This document shows, piece by piece, positions 1 to 11,068 of a DNA stretch of 64,000 nucleotides. Source of the DNA: Theropithecus gelada (lineage: Eukaryota > Chordata > Mammalia > Primates > Cercopithecidae). The position numbers and the translations under genes were made by a program. Position 1 is the stretch's first letter, and the number at the start of each line of letters is the position of its first letter. The DNA lies in contig NC_037674.1 of NCBI RefSeq assembly GCF_003255815.1, positions 5,991,622-6,055,621 on the forward strand. Reading direction: 5' to 3'. Under the pieces are notes generated by a model. That model was not told where the DNA came from, made no database searches, and worked only from the letters and a program-made list of their open reading frames with translations.

Positions 1-1129
1 TGTGCCGCCAGGAACAACGCTGCCTGCAGGTTGCTTCCTGTCTGCCCAGGTGATCCCTGTGGGAGGCCCCTGAGATGCAAGGGCAAAGGCAGTCCAGACT
101 TGGCAGGTGCGGCTGCCTGTCCCCCCACCTCCCCACCCACCACCCTCACAGACGGGAGCCCGACCCGGTGCCCTCCAGCCACGCAGCATGCCCTTGACTC
201 TCCACAGAGGCCTCCGTTTGCTCTGTGAACCGGACTGTGGTAGTAATGAGACGACTGGATACAGGTCCAGCACTCAGAACGGTGCCTGGGTCATAATGAA
301 CATGAGCTCAGTGGGAACTCTCCTCACCACTCCCCTCACCTTCAAGGCCAAAGCAGCGATGCCTGGCTGGGAAAGCTCTGCCTTTGCTTGCTCTCTGGTC
401 TTGGAGCACAGAAGCGGCTGCAGCTGCGACCCCAGAGCACAGCGGGGTTGAGCCCCGCGGCGCGGCGTGTAGGGGGTACTAGAGGAGTCGTGGGAGGACC
501 CAGGGACAGGGTGCTGGGATGGGGGCTGGATGGCCGGCACCCTGCCCTGGCTCTGAGACCCCCTGGCGGGTGGGTGCATCCTAGGTCTGCGGGGAACGGG
601 GCGACGGGCCGGGGGGTGACGGGGAGGGTGCTCTTTAGCCAGGTTTAGGGAAGGCCTCTCAGGGGGAGCACTGCAGCAGAGGCGTACAGGGAGTGCGCAG
701 CACACCTCCGTCACCTCTCTCTCTGGACCAGGAAGTGCAAAGGCCGAAGGCCGCGCCGGTGGCTGCTTAGTGAACGCTGCATGCTGCTGGGAGGCCCCGG
801 TAGCCCCAGCAGGGTGGGGGCTGGCGGGAAGGTAGGGGCAGGCCGAGTTCTGGGAGAGACCTAGGTGCCAGGTGGGGGAGGATCTAGAGGCCGCTGGAGC
901 AAGAAGGCAAGCCGCTGTGGGTTCTCCTTGTAAAAGGCTCGCGCGCCCGCCTCCAGGCTTGCAGGCTCTCCCAGGCTGCGGTCCGTCTCCGTCCAGGCGG
1001 GTATGGTGGGGCTGGAGCCAGCGGGGCTGCACAGTTGTGGGAGGGAGATCTGCTTTGCAGGTGGAGCCGGCAGAACTTGCCTCCATGCTCTCCAAGCGTA
1101 GCGGACCTGGCCGGAGCCGGACCGCGCAC
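1..1129. other. GC-rich intergenic sequence, no gene recognised
   Basis: The sequence is GC-rich with no Alu, L1 or other repeat that I recognise. Open frames on both strands look like chance products of GC-rich DNA: low-complexity Pro/Arg/Gly/Ser translations, no domain motif and no convincing splice signals. It leads into the CpG-dense block that follows. It could belong to a non-coding transcript started from that island, but nothing in the sequence proves this. Confidence 0.5.
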
Positions 1130-2120
1130 CTAGAGCCGTTCCCAACGCGCCCATTGCAGCCGCTTAGACCTCCCGGAAGCGTCGGGGGCGGGAGGTGTGC
1201 GGCGGGGGCGGGGTGGGGGCCAATCCCAGAAATGGGTGTGGGGCCCCAGATGGGGCTCCTGGCCCAGCCCGGAGCTGACCCGTGTCTTGGGCCGGTGCAG
1301 GGCCCCCATTGTTAAAATACCGCCAGCAGACTCCACTGAATTTCCAAAACGCCACCCAAGTCACTGGGGCTCCTTCCTCGGGGCTATTTACAGGGCGGAC
1401 CCCCAGGACAGGCCTGAGGGGTCAGGGAGGACGCACCCTGAAAGCCCCTTCAGGAGCGGGACAGTCGCGCGCGTGGAGGACCCGGGATGCGCGGTCAGGG
1501 GCCTGAGGAGCCCAGAGTACCGGGGGGAAAAGGACGCGGGTGGGGAGCGGGGAGAGCGGGGCGGGGCCACGTCCCCGTGACCTGTGACTCGGCGCCTGAG
1601 CCCGCGGCCAAGGAGGTGGCGCCTCCCCGGGTCTCACCGAGGGTCGCTGTCCACGTTACATGAGCTCACGTGAGGAGAAGAAACTTAGAATGACAGAGTG
1701 CAAAGCACAGTGACGATTCTTATCGTTCTCTCCCGGACCACGGGCTCATCCTTGTGCCATCTGAGCTCGCGGTGGGCTGGGGGCATCGCAGTGGACAGAG
1801 GGCGCTGCGAAGTGGAGACGACGTCCTGCGGTGGCCGCGAGGGCCTGGGGCTGGCCGGGGTCCGAGCCGGGGTGGAGACGGCGCCGCGGGGGTCGGGGGC
1901 GAGGGGGCAGCTGTCGGGTGTGGCCAGTCGCTTCGGAGGCAGTGAATGGCCCGGCCCGGCTCAGAGCGCCCGCCCGGCCAAGGGCTCCCCCGCCCCCGGC
2001 CCAGCAGTCCCGGCTGCCCTCCGGGCGCGGCAGTCCGCGCAGGAATCCTCGGCCTCTCCGGGGCCCTCATAGATCCTCCCCCAGGCCGGCAGTTCCCTAA
2101 TTCCAGGAACTTACTAGAGC
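1130..2120. promoter_or_regulatory. Orphan CpG island
   Basis: Roughly 1 kb is very GC-rich and keeps many CpG dinucleotides, which are depleted in the surrounding intergenic DNA. GC boxes (GGGGGCGGGG near 1204, GGGGCGGGGC at 1558-1567), a palindromic E-box (1666-1673) and a STAT-like TTCCAGGAA (2101-2109) are visible. Retained CpGs imply an unmethylated germline state, usually a promoter or an active enhancer. The island lies about 13.6 kb beyond the KLF13 distal poly(A) signal and no coding exon beside it is recognisable. It could be a promoter for a non-coding RNA, a KLF13 enhancer or an unrelated upstream exon. I computed no observed/expected CpG ratio. Confidence 0.6.
1666..1673. promoter_or_regulatory. 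Palindromic E-box TCACGTGA in CpG island
   Basis: TCACGTGA is a perfect 8-bp palindrome of the kind bound by USF and MiT/TFE bHLH-ZIP factors. It sits inside the CpG island, which makes occupancy more plausible than at a random site. Binding is inferred only. Confidence 0.35.
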
Positions 2121-2209
2121 CTGGGAAGTCCGGGAAGCCCCTCCCGCCGAGGTCCGCCTCCCCTAGCCCAACTCCGCGGACTCCTCTAGGGCTCCTGGCT
2201 GCCTGAGGA

Positions 2210-2585
2210 GCACAGTAACACCCAGCCCCCCACAGCCCACACAGCCCCACAGAGCCCCCCACAGAGTCCCCTCACAGACCTGCAGCGCCACACAGACCCC
2301 ACACCCAGGCCCCCACACTCAGCCCCCCACAGCCCCACACCTCCTACACCCACAGCCCTACACAGCTCCACATCCAGCTCCACACATCCTCCCTCAGCCC
2401 CCCACAGCCCAACACCCAGCACCACCCCCACAGCCTCCTCAGTCCTATTCCCAGCCCCTCCACAGCACCACACAACCCCCCCTAGAGCCCCTCACAGCCC
2501 CCTCAGCCCCACACAGCCTCCCACACTCACCTATAGTCCCCCACATTATCCCTCCCCTCCGCCCCATAGTCCCCACAGCCCTCCA
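2210..2585. repeat. Degenerate CCCCACAG-type minisatellite / low-complexity tract
   Basis: About 375 bp is built from imperfect units such as CCCCACAG, CCCCACAC and CAGCCCC, with almost no G outside the CAG steps on this strand. Units vary in length and phase, so it is an old or diverged minisatellite. It abuts the right edge of the CpG island. The complementary strand is GT/G-rich. Long open frames across it (for example minus-strand 2473-2186) are translations of the repeat, not genes. Confidence 0.8.
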
Positions 2586-4178
2586 ACCCATAGAGAAGGC
2601 CCATGCAGTTGAGAATGTACATCCTTTCCTGACTCAACAGCCTAGTAAGGGTCAGGACAAAATGCCATGGCCAAGAGTGCCATGAACAATGCCTGGGGAC
2701 AGGATGGCCAGAAAGGCTCCCACAGGACATGACCTGTGGTCTGGGTCTTAGGGGATGAGTGAGATTTGAATAAGCAAGCCTGTTTCAGCTCAGGGAGCAG
2801 ACCAGAAGAAAAGAAGGAAAATAAACACAGGGTTAATGCTGAACACAGAGATAAGGGACACAGAAGCCTGATTCAGTAAATCCACCTTCAACTAATAGGA
2901 ATTCCAAAAGAAAAGAATGTAGAGGGAGGGCAATTAACAATACAAGATTGGAGGAAAGCAGTGCAGACCTAAGGAACAGACCTAAGGAGACATGGGTCTG
3001 CAGATGGAGTGCTCCATGGAATGCAGGATCAAGGAAAAAATAACCTGCCTCTAGAAATATCTGAACAAAAGTGCAGAGCGACAGGGAGTAAGATTGGCTG
3101 ACAGATTTCAAAGATGGTAAAAATAAAATGTTCACTGCAAGGGCTGAGAACTGCAGTGCATCACATCCCCATCAGTAGCAATAGTCGTAAGAAGATGATT
3201 GGGAAGTAATTTTGAACCTTGTTTTCTACACTAGGCCAAATTATGAATCAAGCATGGGGTAGAAAAAAAGATACTGTTAGACCTCCAAGGACTCAAAAAA
3301 ACAGAAACCCATCCTCCCATGCATCCTTTCTTGGATAGTTACTTGAGGATGTATTCCAGCAAAGTGAGAAAGAAAGCTAAGAGAAAGACCTGGGATTGAC
3401 TCTTGAGTGATCCACCAGGGGGTGGTAGAGGGAGTCCAGGGCTGTGCTCCTACCCAGGGACAAGGAGTTGGAGTCTGGATCCATGGGGTAGGAGAGGGAA
3501 GGGGAGGTCTTGAGAACAAAAAGGTGGCAAAACTGAGGCCATGTCAGAGGCACATTATTATTCTGTTATTAATATTATGTGTTAATAAGGAAGAAAGGCA
3601 ATTTAAAGCTCTAGGGAAAATGTATGTAACAAAATTCAGCTTCAACTATAAAGCAAACGAACATAGGATAGGATTTTCAGTTCCTGAGGGAAGGCAAAAT
3701 GAGTTTGCCCCATTTGCTCTGATGCTAAGAATACCTTCCTTGTGTGGTTGGACAGGGTGGTGGTGGTGGTGATGACTTTAGGCCCACAGAGAAAGAAATG
3801 TCCCCCTGGCCCAGCAGGTAGCTGTGCAGTGAGTAACATGTAACAGTGATATGCCCAACTGCCCATGAGTGTAGAGGCTCCCACTGTTGCAGTTTGAATC
3901 CACTGGGCTCCACTTTTACTATAGACAAAGCCGCAGAAGTAAAGGCTGAGGAGGATGGTGTTGTGGGACCTAGAGAGAGTGGATAGCAGAGGCCATCCTA
4001 CTATCACCTTCCATGAAGGGGAGTCAAGACGCAGACCAAAGGTATGGTAGTAAACACAGGGGAGTAAGAGCTAATGTAAAGTTTCAGAGATAACCTGCAG
4101 AAGGTTAAAACACTCCTCTAATGTAAACACAGGGGGAGGAGGGAGAAGGTACAGAGGGGAGAGGGGACTGGAGGTAAT
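2586..4178. other. Intergenic sequence, no gene recognised
   Basis: No confident gene or young repeat is seen. Composition falls to average GC or AT-rich, and a short GGT triplet run lies at about 3758-3771. A sequence resembling a CTCF core is listed separately at 3412-3425. Parts may be very old interspersed repeats that I cannot classify by eye. Confidence 0.4.
3412..3425 (+). promoter_or_regulatory. CTCF-like core motif
   Basis: CCACCAGGGGGTGG matches the CTCF core CCACNAGGGGGCGC at most positions. It lies between the orphan CpG island and the KLF13 3' end, where an insulator would be plausible. This is one motif match by eye; binding is inferred. Confidence 0.25.
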
Positions 4179-4180
4179 TA

Positions 4181-4627
4181 TAGTTGATGCTTGAACAACA
4201 CAGGGGTTGGGACCATTGATCCCCTCCCCCATGAAGTCAAGAATCCCCATAAAACTTTTGACTCCTCAAACATTTAACTACTGATAGCTTGTTGACCGGA
4301 AGAAGCCTTGCCGATCACATAAACAGTTAATTAACACATCTTTTGTATGTGAGATATATTATATTCTGCATTCTTACAATACAGTAAGCTAGAGAAAAGA
4401 AAATGTTATTAAGAAAATATAAGAAAGAGAAAATATATTTAGTATTCATTAAGTGGAAGTGGATCATTATAAAGGTGTTCATTCTCATTGTCTTCATGCT
4501 GAGTAGGCTGAGGAGGAGGAGGAAGAGGAGAAGATGGTCTTGCTGTCTCGGGGTGGCAGAGGCAGGAGAAAATTTACATAGAAGTGGACCCACACAGTTC
4601 AAACTTGTGTTGTTGAAGGGTCAACGG
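4181..4627. mobile_element. MER28/Tigger2-type non-autonomous DNA transposon
   Basis: The left end reads TAGTTGATGCTTGAACAACA and the right end GTGTTGTTGAAGGGTCAAC, the diverged inverted ends of the Tigger2/MER28 family (consensus end CAGTTGACCCTTGAACAACA). Both ends are flanked by TA (4179-4180 and 4628-4629), the target duplication expected for pogo/Tigger transposition. The length of about 447 bp fits the internally deleted MER28 form. It has no coding capacity and is a fossil mobilised in trans by Tigger transposase. Confidence 0.85.
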
Positions 4628-4980
4628 TATTCATCTTTCATATTAGGAAGCCAGTATATTTTGTCAAATACTCATAAATCACAAAGTAGGAGGACAAGTA
4701 TTTTATTGAAGCTGAAGGGAATAACGACAAAAACAAATTAAAAACAGAAGCGATAAAGTTTAGTCCCAAGGTGGTAGAACTGGTGTGTGTGTGGGGGGAT
4801 GGGTAAAGAGACATTCTATCATTCGTTTTTTGTTTTTTGTTTTTGGTATTTTTTAACCTTGTTCATATGTATGATTAGAATTCCTGAATTTTAAAAACAA
4901 AACCAACAGTCAAATTACTTCCAAAGTCCTTGAACATCATGACTCAATACTCCATAAAATAAACATATTTTACTGTTCCT
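4628..4980. other. AT-rich intergenic spacer
   Basis: AT-rich sequence with a GT-rich patch near 4783 and a TTTTTGT-type run near 4827. No gene or clear repeat is recognised. Confidence 0.4.
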
Positions 4981-5279
4981 TTTTCTTTTTCTTTCTTTTT
5001 TTTTTTGAGACAGAGTTTCGCTCTTGTCGCCCAGCTTGAAATCTTGCCTCACCACAACCTCCACCTCCCGGGTTCAAGTGATTCTCCTGCCTCAGCCTCC
5101 TGAGTAGCTGGGAGGGATTACAGCCATGCACCACCATACCTGGCTAATTTTGTATTTTCAGTAGAGACGGGGTTTCTCCATGCTAGTCAGGCTGGTCTCG
5201 AACTCCTGACCTCAGGTGATCTGCCCGCCTTGTCCTCCCAAAGTGCTGGGATTACAGGTATGAGCCACCATGCCCAGCC
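4981..5279 (-). mobile_element. Alu element
   Basis: A poly-T tract followed by GAGACAGAGTTTCGCTCTTG and, at the other end, GTGCTGGGATTACAGG and TGAGCCACCATGCCCAGCC identify a dimeric Alu in minus orientation. Imperfect flanking repeats (TTACTGTTCC before, TTACTGTTTC after) look like a target-site duplication. The several mismatches from AluY suggest an S or J age class. Confidence 0.95.
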
Positions 5280-5289
5280 TTACTGTTTC

Positions 5290-5978
5290 ATTTTTTAAAT
5301 CATTTTCACTGGCACTTTCTCAGTTTTACAACTGTCAGCAACTGTATACAGAGTATGCATTCTTTACCTAGACATGAAGGGAAAACAAACAAAAACAGTT
5401 TCTAATGCTTTCCTAAAGGGACAGTGCCAGCTGATAAGAAGAGTAATAACCACCCAGCCCCATCATGTTCAGGCACTTCCAGGTACCAGGGCAGATGACT
5501 TCGACTCCTTCCTGACTCGAGGCAGCATCCTTACCTAGTCTCAGATCAATGAAACCTGCTCTTGTTTTAAAGGCCTCGCAGCAGGGAGCTCAGCCTGTCT
5601 CCTCTCCAGCTGAAGCAGTTCTATTTTTATTCCACGCTGTCGATGGCTCGTGTCCAAGCCAGTGGCTGTGCTCCAGGTGCCAGACTCCCTGGCAGCACCC
5701 CTATTATGGGACAAAGCTCTGCCTGCTCCAGACAGCAGCCTGGCCACAGCCTGATCACAGGCTAGTCACAGCCCTGTCACAGACATCTGTGCACACTTCA
5801 ATCTGCCCATTGTGGGGACAGCCTGCAGGCCTGCCTGAACCTGGCCAAGCCCCGATAACAGGCAGGAACCACATCTGTGAACCAGGTCACAGATTGTCAG
5901 ATTGTCAAACATTTCACACCTAAAGTGAATACGGAGAAAGGAAAAACAAGCCTCACTTTTCCCACCGCCCAGTTCTAG
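5290..5978. other. Intergenic spacer between Alu and Tigger1
   Basis: No gene is recognised. There is a locally repetitive stretch of TCACAG-containing steps around 5745-5790. Nothing else stands out. Confidence 0.4.
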
Positions 5979-6318
5979 TACAGGCAGACCTCAGGATATT
6001 GTGGGTTTGGTTCCAGACCACTGCAATCAGCAAATATCACAATAAAGAGAGTCAAACACATTTTCTGGTTTCCCAGTGCATATAAAAGTTATGTTTAAAC
6101 TATACTGTAGCCTATTAAGTGTGCAATAGCTTTCTGTCTGTAAAAGCAATGTACATACCTTAATTTAAAAATACTTTTTGCTAACAAATGCTAACAATCA
6201 TCTAAGCCTTCAGCAAGTTTTGGTCTTTTTCCTGCTGAAAGGTCTTGATTCAATGTTGATGGTTGCAGACTGATCAGGGTGGTGGTTGCTGAGGGTTGGG
6301 GTGGCTGTGGCAATTCCT

Positions 6319-7940
6319 TCAAATAAGACAACAATGAAGTTTGCCACACCAATGGACTAGTCTTTTAGTGATGGACTTCTCCGTAGTGTGCAATGCTGAT
6401 AGCATTTTACCCATGGTAAAACTTCCTCCGAAATTGGAGTCCGTCCTCTCAAACCCTGACACTGCTTTATCAACTAAGTTTATGGAATAGTCTAAATCCT
6501 TTGTTGTCATTTCAACAATGTTCACAGCGTCTTCACAAGGAGTAGATTCCATCTCAAGAAACCACTGTTTTTCCTCATCCATAAGAAGCAACTCCTCATT
6601 CATTCAAGTTTCATCAGAAAGGAGTCTCAAAGTGGGCTTCAAAATATTCAGTAAGCATGCTGTAAATAGGTGTGCTGTCCTCCAGGCTTTGTTCTTCCAC
6701 TTCTAGAGCGTAGGCAGAGTAGATTTAGCGTATTTTTAATGGTCCCAGGATTTTCCGAGTGGTAAATGAGCGCTGGTTTTAACTTAAAGTCATCAACTGC
6801 CTTAGCCTCTAACAAGAGAGCCAGCCTGTCCTTTAAAGCCAGCCATTGACTTATCTCTAGCTTTGAAAGTCCTAGATGGGATCTTCCTCAAATAGAAGTC
6901 AGTTTCATTTACACTGAAAATCTGCTGTGTAGTGAAGCCACCTTCAGCAATGATCTTGGCGAAGATCTTCTGGATAACGTGCCGCAGCTTCTGTAGCAGC
7001 ACTTGCTGCTTCGCCTTGCACTTTTATGTTGTGCAGATGCCCTCTTTCTTTTTTCTTTTTTTTAAGATGGAGTTTCACTCTTGTTGCCTAAGGTGGAGTG
7101 CAATGGTGCAACCTCTGCCTCCCAGGTTCAAGCAATTCTCCTGCTTCAGCCTCTCAAGTAGCTGGGATTACAGGTGCACACCACCACGCCTGGCTAATTT
7201 TTTGTATTTTTAGTAGAAATGGGGTTTCACCGTGTCAGCCAGGCTGGTCTCGAACTCCTGACCTCAGGTGGTCCGCCTGCCTCAGCCTCCCAAAATGCTG
7301 GGATTACAGGCTTGAGCCACTGCGCCCAGCCTAATACCTTCTTTCTTTAAACCTCATGAACAAACCTCTGCCAGCTTCCAACTTTTCTTCTGTAGCTTCG
7401 TAGCTTCTCTTAGCCTTTGTAGAATTGAAAGAAAGTTAGGGACCTTGCTCTGAATTAGGCTTTGACTAAAGGGAATGTTGTGGCTGGTTTGATCTTCTAT
7501 CCAAGCCACTGAAACTTTCTCCATATCAGCAATAAGCCCATTTCACTTTTGTATCATTCATGTGTTCACTGGAGTAGCCCTTTTAAAAGTTTCTTTGAGA
7601 ACATTTCCTTTGCATTCGCCATGTGGTTAACTACTTGGCACAAGGTGCCTAGCTTTCAGCCTACCTCACCTTTTGAAGCTTCCTCGCATGGCTTCCTAAG
7701 CTTAACTATTTCTAGCTTTTGATTTAAAGTGAGAGACCTCTGACTCCTCCTTTCACTTGAACACTTAGAGGCAATTGTAGGGTTATTAATTGGCCTAATT
7801 TCAATATTGTGTCTCAGGGAATAGGGAGGCCTGAGGAGAGAGGGAGAGACAGGGAAAGGCAGGTTGATGGAGCAGTGAGAACACACACATTTATCAATTA
7901 AATTTGCCACCTTATATGGAAGTGGTTCGTGGCACTCCAA
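6319..7940 (-). pseudogene. Tigger1 transposase pseudogene (pogo/CENP-B-like, DDE)
   Basis: Remnants of the Tigger1 transposase appear in order on the minus strand. At 7940-7656 is the N-terminal helix-turn-helix region (motif RSQRSLTLNQKLEIVKL). At 7002-6802 is the start of the DDE catalytic core (FSVNETDFYLRKIPSRTF). At 6603-6319 is the C-terminal part (WFLEMESTPCEDAVNIVEMT). The family's first catalytic Asp, in the motif usually read as N-V-D-E-T, is Asn here. The frame is further destroyed by an Alu insertion, frameshifts and a large internal deletion. It cannot make a transposase. Known relatives include domesticated CENP-B and JRK/TIGD genes, but this copy shows no sign of preserved coding. 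Confidence 0.88.
7047..7331 (-). mobile_element. Alu inserted in Tigger1
   Basis: A T-rich tract followed by AAGATGGAGTTTCACTCTTG, ending TTACAGGCTTGAGCCACTGC and GCCCAGCC, identifies a minus-orientation Alu. It interrupts the Tigger1 transposase between the catalytic core and the N-terminal region. Similar CT-rich sequence (CTCTTTCTTT / CTTCTTTCTTT) on both sides is consistent with a target-site duplication. Insertion therefore post-dates Tigger1 fixation. Confidence 0.93.
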
Positions 7941-8289
7941 TTATAAGAGTAACATCAAAGATCACTGATCACAGATCACCATAACAGATGTAATAATAAT
8001 AAAAATGTTTGAAATATTTTGAGAAATACCAAAATGTGACCAAGACACAAAGTGAGCATGTGCTGTTGGAAAAATTGCACCGATAGACTTGCTCAAGGTA
8101 GATTTGGCACAAATCTTCAATTTCTAAAAAACACAATATTTGCAAAGTGCAATAAAATGGTGTGCACTAGAACAAGAAATACCTGTAAATCCTAAATAAA
8201 TCTAATGTTGCAACCCCCTTGGGCCCCTCTCAGTCATCTTGTCCTGACTTTGGGATTAACCTTCATCATGTGGTTTCATACTCTTGGTC

Positions 8290-8672
8290 TATAGATACTC
8301 ATCAGTTCAGGCTGCTAAAACTAATTACTATAGACTGGATGACTTAAACAACAAACATTTACTTTTCATAGTTCTAGAGGCAGGGAAGTCCAAGATCAAG
8401 GTGCCAACAGATCCAGTGTCTGGTGAGGGCTCTCCTCCTTGTTTGCAGATGGCCACCACCTCCTTGTATCCTCATATGGCTGAGAGAGAGATCATCCCTC
8501 TCACATCTCTTCTTGTGAAGGCATCAATCCCATTCATGAGGATTATGAAATCATGAGATCCACCCTCATGGTCTAATCACCTCCCAAAGGCCTCACCTCC
8601 TAATGCCATCCTATTGAGGGTTAGAATTTAACATGTGAGTTTGGCAGGGACACAAACATTCAGTCCATAGTA
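8290..8672 (-). repeat. ERVL-MaLR solo LTR (MLT1/MST type), reverse orientation
   Basis: The segment from the CAGGCTGCTAAAACTAATTA area through GGCAGGGAAGTCCAAGATCA to GGACACAAACATTCAGTCC is the reverse complement of a MaLR-type LTR: a 3' part with CTTGATCTTGGACTTCC, a middle CCTAATCACCTCCCAAAGGC and the 5' end. It is non-coding, with no internal retroviral region adjacent. The superfamily call is fairly secure; the subfamily is not. Confidence 0.7.
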
Positions 8673-9122
8673 GGTATGGATGCATGAGCAGCACATGGCA
8701 TTGCTTGGTGTGTTTGGTGCTCCTTTAGCTGTTTGCTTTTGTGGTGCAGCATTGTTTTTGGTGACTTTGGGATGACACCCTCAGTTCTACATCATCCCTT
8801 TGCACCAATGTGTGGTCAGCCATTGGGCGTGTCTGTCCTTGTGTGGACATGTAGAGGGCATTTGGGGTGTGTCCAAAAGTATGGTCATGAATGTTGGTGG
8901 ACATCTTTTGGGGGATGGAGTGGGGACACACTGCACCAGCTTACCTTTGGCAAGCTCTTAGCCTCACAAAAGTGCTATTGTGAGTTTTAATGACAAAAGT
9001 GATACCTGAGTAGTTTTGAGAATTTAGAGAGCACACAAAAATAAGTAAATAAAAGTCCTCTGTTGTCTTCTACCTAAAGGTAACAATTGCTTGAGTTTGT
9101 TCTGTCTCTTACCTGTCCTTAT
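8673..9122. other. Intergenic spacer
   Basis: No gene, young repeat or RNA gene is recognised. GT-rich composition around 8800-8900 does not form a clean tandem repeat. Confidence 0.4.
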
Positions 9123-9409
9123 GTTTTTGAGAAGGAGCCTCACTCTGTCGCCCAGGGTGGAGTGCAGTGGCGCGATCTCGGCTCACTGCAACCTCCGTCT
9201 CCCGGGTTCAAGCCGTTCTCCTGCCTCAGCCTCCTGAGTAACTGGGATTACAGGCACCACCACCACACCCGACTAATTTTTGTATTTTTAGGAGAGACGG
9301 GGTTTCACCATGTTGGCCAGCCGGGTCTTGAGCTCCTGAGCTCAGAGGATCTTCCCACCTCAGACTTCCAAAGTGCTGGGATTACAGGCATGAGCCACCT
9401 CACCTGGCC
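9123..9409 (-). mobile_element. Alu element
   Basis: TTTTTGAGAAGGAGCCTCAC and CGCCCAGGGTGGAGTGCAGT at the left, with AAGTGCTGGGATTACAGGCA at the right, mark a minus-orientation Alu. The T tract is short, consistent with an older copy. Confidence 0.94.
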
Positions 9410-9620
9410 TACCTACCCTTTTTCTATGCATTTAAACATGTAAACACAATATAGCTATAGAGAAAATTTTTTTAAATAAATCATGATCATACTTCCGTAC
9501 TGTTTTGCAACCTACCTCTTTCACTTAATAATAGATTGGGTATTGGTGATTATGGAGGTTATGTGGTTCATTGAATTGATCTCGTATTCCTGGACATTTA
9601 AGCTATTTGAAACATCTTGG
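9410..9620 (-). mobile_element. Possible old L1 3' fragment
   Basis: The AT-rich segment includes GTTTTGCAACCTACCTCTTT, TTTCACTTAATAATAGATTG and TGGACATTTAAGCTATTTGA, phrases typical of old L1M-class sequence in reverse orientation. Divergence is high, so the family and ends are uncertain. Confidence 0.4.
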
Positions 9621-10771
9621 TATTTTTAACAGATAACTTTCTTTTAATGTTGTTCTTATGTGATATTCGCTGCATTCACAAGAACATATGCAATGAAAGT
9701 GTAAGTGCGGCCCTGTCCTCAGCACTAGGCTGCTCGTCATCGCTGACACTCCTGTGTGTGCCTCTCCTGGCCCCGTGGCCCTCACTGCAGAGGCACATGT
9801 TCTCTCGGAGTTAGAAGTTGTGTTTCCATTGTAATCCGGGTTCTGCAAACTAGCAGCTGGTCTTCCCAAAGTGGAAGGTTCATGTACAAAGTCCACTGGG
9901 CCATGGTGGGAGAGCACTGCAGAGCCCGGGAAGGAGGCCATCCTCCCTGCTCTGAGCGTGTCCAGCCCCCACAGGCCAACAGTCAATCTCAGGAAACCCA
10001 CCAGAGTGTGTTTATGGTGAAAAGACCAGGAGACAGATAAGAGACAAGGAGTAGCTGTGTTCAGGGTAAGCAGGTAATAACCACTTTCCCAAAATACAAT
10101 CCGTCAGTGACCCTTGTGTCGCTGGTGTTGAGATGAGGACTCCTCTTAGGCGGTCCAGAGGAAGTCTGCTAATTACGCAGGCCATCTTGATATTTACTGT
10201 CAATTCTCCCTGGTCCCCTGGCGAATTCATAAGTAAATGATTACCCAATTGTGAGGTTGGGAATGGAAGACATTATGATGGAGTCAAGAATGAGCCCTGG
10301 AGCTGGGGTCAGGACACCCAGACTGAGCTCCTCAGGCCTATCATGTGTTTGCAAATAAGGGCAACGCCCATCACCACTTTGTACTCTCTGTCTCTAAGTT
10401 CCAAGAGGTCTGAGTGAGTGGATGTGATATCTACACACATTGGCACCCTGGGCACGGGAAGTCACAGCTATGCAGGAGAAAAGGCTTTGCCTGGTTCCTT
10501 GGCGGGCCCTAAAGGGAGGTCTGAACCTCACAGTGACTGGGACTGGGCCCCTTGAGGGCAGCTTGCTCGTCTTCTTAGAGGACATTGCATTGGACACACG
10601 AGGCTGCCAGGTGCAGGCACACAGACTGGCCAGTGTTCAGGCCTCAGAAATGCAGCAGCCAGAAAAATGCTAAGTCACCAGCCCTGTGTCATGGGGCCCG
10701 CCAGTCTTCTGGGCCTGTCCCACAATGCCACAGAATAGACAAAGGTACCCCTAGACAGGTTAGAAGCCTTT
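9621..10771. other. Intergenic sequence, no gene recognised
   Basis: About 1.1 kb has neither recognised Alu/L1 sequence nor coding signals. Open frames here lack domains and Kozak or splice context. Short stretches near 10270-10340 look faintly MIR-like but are too diverged to call. Confidence 0.4.
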
Positions 10772-10787
10772 AGAACTCAGAGCTTAA

Positions 10788-11068
10788 GGCCGGGCGCGGT
10801 GGCTCAAGCCTGTAATCCCAGCACTTTGGGAGGCCGAGACGGGCGGATCACGAAGTCAGGAGATCGAGACCATCCTGGCTAACACGGTGAAACCCCGTCT
10901 CTACTAAGAAATACAAAAAATAGCCGGGCGAGGTGGCGGGCGCCTGTAGTCCCAGCTACTCGGGAGGCTGAGGCCGGAGAATGGCGTGAACCCGGGAGGC
11001 GGAGCTTGCAGTGAGCTGAGATCCGGCCACTGCACTCCAGCCTGGGCGACAGAGCGAGACTCCATCTC

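Larger units (their letters stand above)
5981..8185 (-). mobile_element. Tigger1 DNA transposon, internally deleted and split by an Alu
   Basis: The left end starts CAGGCAGACCTCAGGATATT and the right end finishes GAAATACCTG. They are inverted to each other and flanked by TA on both sides (5979-5980, 8186-8187), as in pogo-class transposition. The interior matches Tigger1 throughout, for example CAGTGCATATAAAAGTTATG near 6075. Tigger1 is about 2.4 kb when complete. Here the span is 2.2 kb including an Alu of about 285 bp, so roughly 500 bp is missing; the main break is near 6605-6625. The coding strand is minus relative to the window. Confidence 0.93.

Noticed and set aside
274..1095. 273-codon minus-strand open frame
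   Set aside because: GC-rich chance frame with Pro/Arg/Ala-rich sequence and overlapping antisense frames. No homology recognised.
1720..2262. 180-codon minus-strand open frame in the CpG island
   Set aside because: Low-complexity Gly/Arg/Pro/Ser translation expected from CpG-rich DNA, overlapped by open frames on the other strand. No domain or splice evidence.
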